Shown piece by piece: positions 16,292-24,294 of a stretch of 64,000 nucleotides of DNA (position 1 is its first letter; every line of letters begins with the position of its first letter). Source of the stretch: an uncultured Oscillospiraceae bacterium (GTDB lineage: Bacteria > Bacillota > Clostridia > Oscillospirales > Oscillospiraceae); contig CANQBA010000007.1 of assembly GCA_947589545.1 (NCBI GenBank), positions 1-64,000 of the forward strand, written 5' to 3'. The translations under genes and the position numbers were made by a program. The notes under the pieces were generated by a model that was not told where the DNA came from, did no database searches, and was given only the letters and a program-made list of their open reading frames with translations.

Positions 16292-17623
16292 ATGGAAAAG
16301 AGAGAGAAAATAATTTCCGCCGTATTTGTGGCGGTGATCCTGGCCCTCTGCCTCATTCCCTCTGTAGGCATGGCAATAAGCGGCCCCTCCCAGCCGGGCC
16401 CCAACGAGATCCTGGCCCAAAAGCCGGAGCTTTACGACGGGGACGGCGTCAATCCGGCGGTGCTCCGGGACACGGTGAGCTTTGTGGAGGACAGATTCTT
16501 CGGCCGCAGCCAGTTGATTACCTGGGGACGGGAGCTGTCCGCCGGGATCTTCGGCTCCGTCAACGCCGAAAGCGTCGCTGCCGGCCGGGACGGGTGGCTC
16601 TATTACGCCGAGACGCTGGACGATTACGCCGGCGTCAACGGCCTGACAGACCGCCAGCTTTACGCCGCCGCCAGAAACACGGCGCTGATGGAGGAGTTCT
16701 GCCGGGAGCGGGGGATCTCCTTTGTCTTCACCCTGGCCCCCAATAAAAATTCCCTCTACCCCGGCCATATGCGCCCCGCCCTGAAGGAAGGGGAGCGGGA
16801 CGCGGAGCGGTTTTATAAGCTCCTGGACGAAATGGGAACGGACTATCTTGACCTCTACGCGGTGTTCAACGCCCGGGAGGAGACGCTGTATTTCGCCCAC
16901 GACTCCCACTGGACAAGCCGGGGCGCGGCCCTGGCCGCCGACGCCATCAACGGCGCGCTGGGCCGGGAGAGCCGCTTCTTCGCCGGGGAATTCACCCCGG
17001 AGGCCCACACCGGGGACATCTTCGCCATGGTCTATCCCGCAGCCAGGGACGCAGAGCCGGATATGGTTCCCGCCGAGCCGCCGGCATATACCTTCGGCAA
17101 CGGCGGCACAAGGCCGGACAGCATCACCATCAATACCGAGAGCGCCGGCGACGGGATGCTCCTGTGCTATCGCGACTCCTTTGGCAACGCCCTCTACCCG
17201 TACCTGGCCGCCTCCTTCGGCGCGGCCCGTTTCAGCCGGGCGCCCCGGTATGATCTGCTGGCGGCCTCGGAGCTGGGTGCGGACGCCCTGGTGGTGGAGC
17301 TGGTGGAGCGCAACATCGGCTATCTTATAGAGTATCCGCCGTTGCTGTTGGCCCCCCGGCGGGAGCTTACGCTCCCCGCCCCGACGGCGGGGGAGGTGCG
17401 GGTCTACGCCGACAACGCCGAGATGCCCGGTTACGCCGTGGTGTCGGCGGCTCTGCCGGCTGTGTCCGACGATACCTCCCCGGTATACGTCTCCAACGGC
17501 GAAGGCGTCTATGAGGCGATCCTCACCGGGGACGGCTTCACTGCCCTCCTGCCCGCCGCTAACGGCCCCTGGAGCTTTGCCTTTTATCAAAACGGCGTCC
17601 TCACGGCATATAAAGCCGTTTAA
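16292..17623 (+). CDS. DHHW/AlgX-AlgJ-like SGNH protein, O-acetylation partner of the MBOAT protein
   Basis: 443 residues with one N-terminal signal anchor (about residues 7-27). The SGNH-like motif HDSHW (residues 203-207) and YRDSFGN (Asp295, Ser296) give the Ser-His-Asp set of AlgX/AlgJ-type acetyltransferases. Such proteins work outside the membrane and accept acetyl groups delivered by the MBOAT channel. Gene order and 9-nt spacing support a two-component machine. The C-terminal 110 residues are beta-rich and probably bind carbohydrate (inference). Confidence 0.82.
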   Translation: MEKREKIISAVFVAVILALCLIPSVGMAISGPSQPGPNEILAQKPELYDGDGVNPAVLRDTVSFVEDRFFGRSQLITWGRELSAGIFGSVNAESVAAGRDGWLYYAETLDDYAGVNGLTDRQLYAAARNTALMEEFCRERGISFVFTLAPNKNSLYPGHMRPALKEGERDAERFYKLLDEMGTDYLDLYAVFNAREETLYFAHDSHWTSRGAALAADAINGALGRESRFFAGEFTPEAHTGDIFAMVYPAARDAEPDMVPAEPPAYTFGNGGTRPDSITINTESAGDGMLLCYRDSFGNALYPYLAASFGAARFSRAPRYDLLAASELGADALVVELVERNIGYLIEYPPLLLAPRRELTLPAPTAGEVRVYADNAEMPGYAVVSAALPAVSDDTSPVYVSNGEGVYEAILTGDGFTALLPAANGPWSFAFYQNGVLTAYKAV

Positions 17624-17651
17624 TGCTTTTGATCATTCGGAGGAAAGGTAT

Positions 17652-18233
17652 ATGAAAAAGATAACGACTCTCCTCATGCTGGCGGCCTTGGCGCTGTCGC
17701 TGGTCTCCTGCGCGGGGACGAACGGCGACACGGCGGAGGACACCGCCGACTACGGCGCCGGCCTCTCCGGGATACAGGTTCCCGAGACGGACTCGTCCGC
17801 GCCCGACACCGGCGGCCCGGACGACAGGGTGCCCGCCACCGAGGACACCGCGCCGGATGACACCGCGCCGGACACCACTGCGGAGACGGAGCCCCTCACA
17901 GAACCCCCCACGGAGCCGGATACCACCGCCGAGACGACGCCTCCCACGGAACCTCCCACAGAGCCTCCCACGGAGCCTCCCACGGAACCTCCCACAGAGC
18001 CGCCCACGGAGCCGCCCGCGCAGGAGCTGACCACGGAGGAGAAGATCTCCATCGTCAGATCCCTCATCGACAGCCCTGTGAGCCGGCTCTACGAGGCCAT
18101 CGGCGAGCCAGATTCCTCCAGCTATACCCCCAGCTGCCTGGTGGACGGCGAGGACGGGGAGCTTTACTATGACGGATTTACGGTCTATACATTAAAAACA
18201 GCTGAAGGGGAAACGGTCTATGAGGTGGAATGA
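17652..18233 (+). CDS. Lipoprotein with Thr-Glu-Pro-Pro repeat stalk
   Basis: 193 residues. Signal peptide with lipobox LVSC (Cys about residue 19). Residues about 60-125 form a wall-spanning low-complexity stalk, first Asp/Thr-rich, then about seven TEPP repeats. The C-terminal domain of some 65 residues (TTEEKISIVRSLIDSPVSRL onward) has the look of small SmpA/OmlA-like lipoprotein domains, but I cannot place it firmly. AGGAAAG site before the ATG. It overlaps the SLH-transglutaminase gene by 14 nt and belongs to the same operon. Confidence 0.75.
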   Translation: MKKITTLLMLAALALSLVSCAGTNGDTAEDTADYGAGLSGIQVPETDSSAPDTGGPDDRVPATEDTAPDDTAPDTTAETEPLTEPPTEPDTTAETTPPTEPPTEPPTEPPTEPPTEPPTEPPAQELTTEEKISIVRSLIDSPVSRLYEAIGEPDSSSYTPSCLVDGEDGELYYDGFTVYTLKTAEGETVYEVE

Positions 18234-19659
18234 TTTTTTCAAAAAAGCCACGGCGGCGCTTCTCTGCGCCGTCCTGCTGACGAGCCTTCTTGGCGGCTGT
18301 ATGGCGGCCAGCGGCCTTACGGAGGAGGGCGCGGGGCAGGAGAGCGAGCCGGCGGAAGACACGGCATCCGCCACGGACGGCGAGCTGTCCCCGGGGACGC
18401 CGCCGGACGGCGAGGAACCCGCCGATGAGCCTGCTTTCACCCCTCCCGCGCTGATCGATGGAGGCGGCGTCCATACCGGGTATATCCGGGGCAACGGCGA
18501 CGGCGGCGTTCACCCCGACCAGGAGCTCACCCTGGGCGAGGCGGCGGTGATGCTGTTCAGAATCCTGGCCGCGCCCGGCCCGGAGCGCGCCGCCTTTTCC
18601 GATGTCTCCCCGGACGCCTGGTACGCCGATGCCATCGGGTATCTGGCGGCTGTTGACGTGCTTGACGCCTCCGCCCAAAGCGTCGAGCCGGATCGGGTCA
18701 TCACCCGCAGCGAGTTTTTTGCCATGGTCACCTATCTTCTGGCGGGCCGGGCGTTTGAAGCGCCGGACAGCGCGTTCCCGGACGTGCCGGCGGAGCACCC
18801 GTATGCCCGCGAGATTGCCTACGCCGCCTCCATGGGCTGGATCCGTGGGGACAACGGCGGCAATATCATGCCGGACAAGCCCCTCACCAGGGCTGAGACG
18901 GTGACCGTCATCAACCGGCTCATCGGCGCCCAGCCTGACCGGGCGTATATGAAAAATCTTTTCTTCTCCCCGTTTTCGGATCTGTTCGCCACCCACTGGG
19001 CGTATTATGATATCATGGAAGCCGCCGTGGAGCACACTCACATGGCCGACGGCGGCGGCCCCTGGATCTCCGCCGACGTGGAGAGCCTGAAAAAACCCGA
19101 GGGCTTCTATTTCACCGGCCTTGACTACTATTATATCGGTTCCGACGGGATGCCGCTGAGGAACGCCTCCCAGGGCGGGCTCTATTTCGGCGCCGACGGG
19201 CGCTATACCAGCGGGGACGCCGTCATCGACGGGTATGTGATGGAAGTGCTGGAAAGTATCACCTTGCCCACCATGACTCCCATGGAGAAGCTGCGGGCCG
19301 CCTATAACTACACCCGGGACACCTTCACCTATCTCCGCCGCAACTATTACGAGATGGGCGACACCAGTTGGGCGGTCAAGGAGGCCACCACCATGTTCTC
19401 CACCAAGCGCGGCAACTGCTACTGCTTCTCCGCGGTGTTTTACTTCCTGGCCAAACAGCTGGGCTTTGACGCGGTTCTGATCTCCGGCAAGGTCAACAAC
19501 CGCAACCCCGTGCCCCACGGCTGGGTGGAGATCCCGGAAAACGGCCAGATGATCATGTACGACCCGGAGCTGGAGGCGGCACAGCGGAAATCCGGACATA
19601 TGCAATACGACTTCTTCCATATGGCGTATGACGAGACGCCCTGGAGATACTGGAGATGA
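18220..19659 (+). CDS. SLH-domain lipoprotein with transglutaminase-like cysteine peptidase domain
   Basis: 479 residues. Lipobox LLGGC after a hydrophobic signal. Residues about 90-275 hold S-layer-homology modules (FSDVSPDAWYADAIGYL, FPDVPAEHPYAREIAYA, a third part). The C-terminal transglutaminase-like core has a Cys400-His433-Asp448 triad (RGNCYCFS, HGWVE, YDPE). It likely cuts or crosslinks peptides at the cell surface. The ATG overlaps the previous gene by 14 nt; the next gene starts 9 nt later. A second SLH protein is at 55872. Confidence 0.82.
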   Translation: MRWNDFFKKATAALLCAVLLTSLLGGCMAASGLTEEGAGQESEPAEDTASATDGELSPGTPPDGEEPADEPAFTPPALIDGGGVHTGYIRGNGDGGVHPDQELTLGEAAVMLFRILAAPGPERAAFSDVSPDAWYADAIGYLAAVDVLDASAQSVEPDRVITRSEFFAMVTYLLAGRAFEAPDSAFPDVPAEHPYAREIAYAASMGWIRGDNGGNIMPDKPLTRAETVTVINRLIGAQPDRAYMKNLFFSPFSDLFATHWAYYDIMEAAVEHTHMADGGGPWISADVESLKKPEGFYFTGLDYYYIGSDGMPLRNASQGGLYFGADGRYTSGDAVIDGYVMEVLESITLPTMTPMEKLRAAYNYTRDTFTYLRRNYYEMGDTSWAVKEATTMFSTKRGNCYCFSAVFYFLAKQLGFDAVLISGKVNNRNPVPHGWVEIPENGQMIMYDPELEAAQRKSGHMQYDFFHMAYDETPWRYWR

Positions 19660-19668
19660 CCGAGGTCA

Positions 19669-21882
19669 ATGAAGAAGCGGACGATAGCCATTCTGACGGC
19701 CGCGCTGGCCGTCCTGCTGGCGGCGGGAGCAGGGGGAATCTACGTTTTCTTCCTGCGGCCCTATCGTGACGCGGTCACCGCCATCCCCCAGACGGGCGCG
19801 ATGCTCTCGGAGGACGAGGACGGCGGCCTTACGCTGTCCTGGCCCCGGGCGGAAAACGCCGACGACTACGTGGTGGAGCTGAAAAACGGCAGAACTACTG
19901 TCTGGTCGGGCACTTTTTCAGGAAATTCGTGCGTTCTTCCCGGGCCGGAGGCTCTGCGTGGCGCCACGGCGTTGACCGTCACCCCCAGAAGGGCCTATCC
20001 GACGCCGGCCGGCGACAAAATGCGCTCCTGCGACCGGCCCCTGAGGGCGGCTTTTCCCGCCGCGCTTCCCTCCTTTTCCAATCTTAAGAGCACCCTGGAC
20101 GCCGACGCGGACGTGCTGACCCTGACCTGGACGCCGGTGGAGGGGGCGGTCTATACCGTATCCGCCGCCGACGGGACGGCTCTGCTCACCACCTCCGGCG
20201 GGGAGGCGACTCTGACCTTCGGACAGGATATCCCCATGCCTGCCAAGGACGAAGATGTCTCCTTCACCCTCACCTATGCCCTCCCCGGCGGGGAGGTGGC
20301 TTTTTTCAGCCGCTTCAGCGCCCGCGTGGATGTTTCGGGGGAGGATCTGCGGGGCACGCGGCTCCTTTTGCAGGTGGAGGAGCTGGGAAACAACTATTAC
20401 CGGTTTACCTGGAACGAGACGCGGGGCCGGCGGTACGAGCTTCAGACCCAGGATCCCCTGGGCCAGTGGCAGACCCTGGCTGTCAGAACGGACGCGGAGG
20501 AGCTCTCCTGCACGCTGGGGCCCTTTCCGCCCTTTACGGATCAGTTCTTCCGAGTGATCGCCGTGGGCGGTCACACCCTGCCGGACAGCGATTTCGCGGC
20601 GGAGCCGGCGGAGACGTCTCTTTTCACCGGCCCCACCGTCGTGTACGCCACCGTCTGGGTGGTGAAGGATCTGGACGTCTGGGCCGACACCGCCAAATCC
20701 GCCCGGGTGGGCCGCGCCACAACGGACAAGTCCTACTGCGTCATGGGGGAGGAGGAAGGGTTTTTCCTGATCTATATCGACGGCGCCAAGGGGTATGTGG
20801 ACAGCTCCTGGTGCCTCATCAACCTTCCGGATTACATGGGAGACCTGGCCTCCTACGATATTCGGAACAGCTACGACGCCATCTATATGGTGCATGATTA
20901 CGGCATCCCCGGCATCACCAATACGGTGATCACCGGGTATGAGCAGGTGGGCTCCGACTACTACACCGTGACGGAGGAGCGCACTCTCCGGCCGGAGACG
21001 CCGGAGACGGATATATCGGAAACGGACGTGTCGGAAACAGATACGGCAACGACGGAATATGCCTATGAGGCGTTCCGCCAGCAGTATGTCCCGGGGCCGG
21101 TGGAGCTCCGCAAGCCCTCGCGCTTCCTGGTTCCGCTTTTGTATCCCACCGCGAAAAAGATCTTGGAGGCCGCCTTGGCCGCCCGGGAGGACGGGTACAG
21201 GCTGAAAATATACGACGCGTACAGACCGTATATCGCCACGCGGTTCCTTTTTGACCTGACCGAGAGCCTGCTCCAGACCCAGGTGCCGGAGGAGGTATAC
21301 AGCCGGATGGCCGGCGATATGTGGACGGACTACCTGGACTGGCTGGCAAGACCGGCGGAGACACCGGAGCAGGGGAGCGGCACGGGGACGGAACCGGCCC
21401 CGGAGGAGCTCCGGCCCACCTTCTACACGGTGATGACCGACGGCCGCTACGGCATCGGCTCCTTCCTGGCCAGAACCGGCTCCACCCACAACCAGGGCGT
21501 AGCCGTGGATCTGACGCTGGAGGTGATCTACTCAGGCCGGGAGCTGGAGATGCAGACGGCCATGCACGATCTGAGCTGGAATTCCGTGCTGAAGTACAAC
21601 AACGACAACGCCAACCTCCTGCAAAAATACATGACCTCCGCCGGCCTGGGTACCCTCTCCAGCGAGTGGTGGCACTTCCAGGACAACGAGCTGCGCAAGG
21701 CGCAGAGCATCCCCCTGCGCCAGCAGGGCGTCACCCGCGCCGGATGGACAGCCGACCCCAACGGCTGGCGCTACAGAACCGCGGAGGACACATATTTAAA
21801 GGACGGCGTCTACACAGTGGACGGCAGAAGCTACACCTTCGACGAAAACGGCTACGCCGATTACACCGCCTGGGAAAATTGA
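19669..21882 (+). CDS. VanX/DdpX-like M15 D,D-peptidase with SH3b domain, membrane-anchored
   Basis: 737 residues. N-terminal membrane anchor (about residues 7-27), beta-rich repeats resembling fibronectin type III (about residues 30-320), an SH3b-like domain (about 325-400, VWVVKDLDVWADTAKSARVG), a Ser/Thr/Glu-rich linker, then an M15 peptidase domain (about 480-700). Zinc and catalytic motifs are complete: SxHxxGxAxD (Ser605, His607, Asp614) and EWWH (Glu666, His669), plus YDAYRPYIATRF. It probably trims D-Ala-D-Ala-type ends of peptidoglycan outside the cell. No vanH/vanA/ddl gene is nearby, so a resistance role is not supported. Confidence 0.82.
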   Translation: MKKRTIAILTAALAVLLAAGAGGIYVFFLRPYRDAVTAIPQTGAMLSEDEDGGLTLSWPRAENADDYVVELKNGRTTVWSGTFSGNSCVLPGPEALRGATALTVTPRRAYPTPAGDKMRSCDRPLRAAFPAALPSFSNLKSTLDADADVLTLTWTPVEGAVYTVSAADGTALLTTSGGEATLTFGQDIPMPAKDEDVSFTLTYALPGGEVAFFSRFSARVDVSGEDLRGTRLLLQVEELGNNYYRFTWNETRGRRYELQTQDPLGQWQTLAVRTDAEELSCTLGPFPPFTDQFFRVIAVGGHTLPDSDFAAEPAETSLFTGPTVVYATVWVVKDLDVWADTAKSARVGRATTDKSYCVMGEEEGFFLIYIDGAKGYVDSSWCLINLPDYMGDLASYDIRNSYDAIYMVHDYGIPGITNTVITGYEQVGSDYYTVTEERTLRPETPETDISETDVSETDTATTEYAYEAFRQQYVPGPVELRKPSRFLVPLLYPTAKKILEAALAAREDGYRLKIYDAYRPYIATRFLFDLTESLLQTQVPEEVYSRMAGDMWTDYLDWLARPAETPEQGSGTGTEPAPEELRPTFYTVMTDGRYGIGSFLARTGSTHNQGVAVDLTLEVIYSGRELEMQTAMHDLSWNSVLKYNNDNANLLQKYMTSAGLGTLSSEWWHFQDNELRKAQSIPLRQQGVTRAGWTADPNGWRYRTAEDTYLKDGVYTVDGRSYTFDENGYADYTAWEN

Positions 21883-21890
21883 CCCGGAAG

Positions 21891-22029
21891 TAGACATAAC
21901 ATTTCACCCAAGGTGACATAACACGATCCCGCCGGATTTCCCGGCGGGATCGTGTTGCAAGACGGGTTATGTAAACTAAAAACATTATGTCTACCAATAA
22001 TGTTATGTCAACGAATCAAGTTAACATAA
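21891..22029. repeat. Repeat cluster TTATGTnnAC/GTnnACATAA around a perfect hairpin (possible mobile-element remnant)
   Basis: Left arm: TAGACATAAC (21891) and GTGACATAAC (21913). Centre: perfect 15-bp hairpin 21921-21935/21941-21955, which could also end the peptidase transcript. Right arm: TTATGTAAAC (21967), TTATGTCTAC (21985), TTATGTCAAC (22003), exactly 18 bp apart, then an inverted copy ending at 22029. Left and right sets are inverted relative to each other, as in transposon ends carrying several transposase-binding sites. Confidence 0.65.
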
Positions 22030-22879
22030 CATTATTCTGCCTGGCCGCCGCCTGGACGGTGTGGGCAACGAGCACGGCGGTGGTGACGGAGCCGACGCCG
22101 CCGGGGACGGGGGTGATGGCCCCCACCACAGGCTCCACCGCCTCGAAATCCGCATCGCCTGCCATCTTGCCCTCGGCGTTTGTGTTGATGCCCACGTCGA
22201 TGACGGTTTGGCCAGGGGAGACGTGCTGTTTTTCCAGGGCGTTCAGATGGCCAACGGCGGCCACGATGATGTCCGCCCGCTTTGTCTCCGCGGGCAGATC
22301 GCGCGTGCGCGTGTGGCAGACGGTGACAGTGGCGTTGCGGGCGAGAAGCAGCTGGGAGACGGGCTTGCCGATCACCAGACTGCGCCCCATGACCACGGCC
22401 CTTTTTCCGGCGCAGTCCACGCCGTAGTGATCCAGGATCTCCACGCAGCTCTGGGCGGTGCAGGGGCAAAAGCCGTGCCCGTTTCCGGTGAACACCCCCG
22501 CCAGGGAGCCGTCGGTGATGCCGTCCACGTCCTTTTCAGGTGACAGCGCGGCGCGGATCCTGGCGTCGTCGATGTGCTTCGGCAGCGGCCGGAAGATCAG
22601 AACGCCGTGGACGGAGCCGTCGCGGTTCAGCTCCTCGATGACCTCCAAAAGCGCCTCCTGGGCGATATCCTCCGGCAGGACGACGCTCCTGGCCTCCACG
22701 CCCACCGCGCCGCACCGCTTGACGGCTCCGCGCTCATAGTAGATATCCGCGTCGTTCTCCCCAACGCGCACCAGCGCCAGGGTGGGGACGATGCTTCTTT
22801 CCCGGAGCTGTGATGCCCCAGCCTTTGTTTTTTCGTTCAGCGCCGCCGCCACCGGCGCGCCCTTCAGCAGTTCCGCCAT
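22016..22879 (-). CDS. folD: FolD-type methylene-THF dehydrogenase/cyclohydrolase, atypical active site
   Basis: 287 residues, normal length. It oxidises 5,10-methylene-THF to methenyl-THF and, in standard enzymes, hydrolyses that to 10-formyl-THF. Signatures: VMGRSLVIGKPVSQLLL, VDVGIN-type strand and ITPVPGGVGSVTTAVL. However, the lysine segment reads YYERGAVKRC, with Ala52 at the usual catalytic Lys position (Lys54 two residues on), and Phe96 (LIFRPLP) where Gln of the VQLPLP motif is expected; Asp119 is kept. The ATG at 22879 follows GGAGGG. The last codons (NNVMLT) lie in the repeat cluster, so the 3' end was probably altered by that element. Confidence 0.88.
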   Translation of the reverse strand: MAELLKGAPVAAALNEKTKAGASQLRERSIVPTLALVRVGENDADIYYERGAVKRCGAVGVEARSVVLPEDIAQEALLEVIEELNRDGSVHGVLIFRPLPKHIDDARIRAALSPEKDVDGITDGSLAGVFTGNGHGFCPCTAQSCVEILDHYGVDCAGKRAVVMGRSLVIGKPVSQLLLARNATVTVCHTRTRDLPAETKRADIIVAAVGHLNALEKQHVSPGQTVIDVGINTNAEGKMAGDADFEAVEPVVGAITPVPGGVGSVTTAVLVAHTVQAAARQNNVMLT

Positions 22880-22906
22880 GCAGATACCCTCCGTCCGTTT
22901 TTCCTC

Positions 22907-22935
22907 AGTATATTTCACTTTCCCCCGGCTGTCAA
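22907..22935 (-). promoter_or_regulatory. Promoter of folD
   Basis: On the minus strand TTGACA (22935-22930), 17 bp, TATACT (22912-22907). Confidence 0.75.
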
Positions 22936-23001
22936 CCTCAGACCGTATCCCGAATTTCAAGAAAGCCAGGAACAAAGTCTGTCCCTGGCTTTCTGCTTGT
23001 C

Positions 23002-23024
23002 AAAAAAGCCCGTCAGGGCTTTTT
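23002..23024 (-). terminator. Terminator of the Gly/Asn-rich lipoprotein gene
   Basis: Arms AAAGCCC and GGGCTTT with T-runs on both sides; a second dyad, AGCCAGG/CCTGGCT, lies at 22964-22990. Confidence 0.8.
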
Positions 23025-23032
23025 CAAGATGT

Positions 23033-23458
23033 TTACCGTCCGCCGGTCATGCTCCCGCTGCCGGTGCCGTAGCCGGAGGCGCCGTTGCCGGCCCCGTCGG
23101 AGGTGGCGCCGGTGCTGCCGCCATTGGTCATGCCGCCGCCGTAACCGGTGGTGCCGCTGCCGCCGGAGCCGTAGCTGCCGTTGCCGTTGGCGTTGCCGCC
23201 GGTGGTGCCGTTGCCCACGGCGCCATTTGCTGTCCCGTTGCCGTTGTCGTTTCCGTTCCCGGTGATGTCGTTCACCCCGTCGCGGATGCCGTCGCCCACG
23301 TCGTCCATGGCGTCTCCGATGCCCCGGCCCAGATCGTCCAGGCCGTCGCCGATGACGCCGTCCTTGGTGTTGTCGCTTCTGTCGGCGTCGGACGCGCCGC
23401 AGGAAGCCAGAGAGAGCGCGAAGACCAGCGCCAGAACAATATATATTGTTTTTTTCAT
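23033..23458 (-). CDS. Small Gly/Asn/Asp-rich lipoprotein
   Basis: 141 residues. Signal peptide and lipobox SLASC (Cys19). The mature chain starts with an Asp/Gly-rich helical part containing repeats of the DGLDDLGRGIGDAMDDVG kind, then turns into a Gly/Asn/Ser/Thr-rich low-complexity tail. Such Gly-Asn stretches are expected to be flexible outside the cell. The ATG at 23458 has a perfect AGGAGG site, so the in-frame ATG 15 nt upstream is not used. No domain recognised. It is monocistronic, with its own terminator. Confidence 0.75.
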   Translation of the reverse strand: MKKTIYIVLALVFALSLASCGASDADRSDNTKDGVIGDGLDDLGRGIGDAMDDVGDGIRDGVNDITGNGNDNGNGTANGAVGNGTTGGNANGNGSYGSGGSGTTGYGGGMTNGGSTGATSDGAGNGASGYGTGSGSMTGGR

Positions 23459-23586
23459 GTTTATCCTCCTCATTTGGCTCTTGCTGATAGTCAGAAGGCC
23501 GTGAAATCAAATGCGAGTCTATTATTTGCGCCCGCCGCCCGTTTGATACGCCGCCCTGAATGTACCGGATCTGGCGTTTTTTGCGC

Positions 23587-23618
23587 AAAAAAGCGGAGCC
23601 GCATATACAACTCCGCTT
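23587..23618 (-). terminator. Terminator of the NTF2-like membrane-anchored protein gene
   Basis: Arms AAGCGGAG and CTCCGCTT; on the minus strand a run of T follows. Confidence 0.8.
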
Positions 23619-23649
23619 CTTTTATATCGTTGTTTTTTCGCTTACGCGC

Positions 23650-24294
23650 TTATACCGTCGCCTCGGAGTGGATCACCGCCGCCAGCCGCAGCTCCTCCTC
23701 CCCGTAGGGCTCGAAAACCAGCCGCAGAATCGACCAGTCGCCGTAGGCGGCCTCCGCCGTGCCCGGATAGCACAGATCCACGAAAGACGCGCCGGGGAAG
23801 ATGTCGGTGACGTTCTCCCGGGCGTTGCCCACCCGCAGGGTATAGTTCACCGTCACCACGGGGGCGCAGGTGTAGTCCCGGTTGGTGACGTATCTGGCCA
23901 GATACTCCCCCACGGTCATGCTGATAGGTTCGCCGCTGTCGGGCCTTACGCCCCAGATGAGCTTGGCGGTGTTGGAGCCGAAGCTCTCCACCTGCCGCGC
24001 GGTGAAGGAGAGGTTGGAGGTCAGATTCACCGTGGCGATGGGAGAGAAGACCACCCCGTAGTCCGGGTGCACGGTCTCGGCCAGCGCCTCAAAATCGCCG
24101 TTTTTCAGATACGCCGCCGTGTCCAGAGCGGCTTCGGTCAGCGCCGCGTTGGATACGGGCGCGGCATTCAGCGCCGCTTCGCCGCCTTTCTCGCGGGTCA
24201 TCGCCGGGATCAGGGTATAGAGCGTGAAAAGCGTCAGTAAAACGCCCGCCAGCAGGCCCGCCACAGCGTAGATCAACACGGATGCTTTTTTCAT
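23650..24294 (-). CDS. Membrane-anchored protein of unknown function, possibly NTF2-like
   Basis: 214 residues: one N-terminal membrane anchor (about residues 5-30) and an extracytoplasmic domain. The pattern DTAAYLKNGDFEALAETVHPDYGVVFSP, a YTCAPVVTVNY strand and FVDLCYPGTAEAAYGDWSILRLVFE looks like an NTF2/SnoaL-type cone fold, as in secreted domains of Firmicutes; this is a fold guess. The start at 24294 follows GGGAGGGAG. Monocistronic with a downstream terminator. Divergent from the aminotransferase gene. Confidence 0.65.
   Translation of the reverse strand: MKKASVLIYAVAGLLAGVLLTLFTLYTLIPAMTREKGGEAALNAAPVSNAALTEAALDTAAYLKNGDFEALAETVHPDYGVVFSPIATVNLTSNLSFTARQVESFGSNTAKLIWGVRPDSGEPISMTVGEYLARYVTNRDYTCAPVVTVNYTLRVGNARENVTDIFPGASFVDLCYPGTAEAAYGDWSILRLVFEPYGEEELRLAAVIHSEATV

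Noticed and set aside
15716-17590. 624-codon open frame on the minus strand
   Set aside because: Antisense to the MBOAT and DHHW genes, which have clear motifs and ribosome sites. The antisense product is low-complexity Gly/Gln/Arg/Val.
17935-18015. Tandem CCCACGGA(G/A)CCTC-like repeats, possible CRISPR
   Set aside because: Units are 9-12 nt, contiguous and in frame, encoding TEPP repeats; no spacers. No CRISPR array or cas gene was seen in the window.
19669-21882. Vancomycin-resistance gene vanX
   Set aside because: The M15 motifs fit, but the protein is exported, three times longer and has SH3b and beta domains; no vanR/S/H/A/Y neighbours.
22880-22990. Possible THF riboswitch before folD
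   Set aside because: The leader from the promoter is only about 20-30 nt and shows none of the conserved riboswitch segments.
22997-23707. 236-codon open frame on the plus strand, Ala/Gly/Val-rich
   Set aside because: It is the reverse of the Gly/Asn-rich lipoprotein gene, which has a signal peptide, lipobox and perfect ribosome site.
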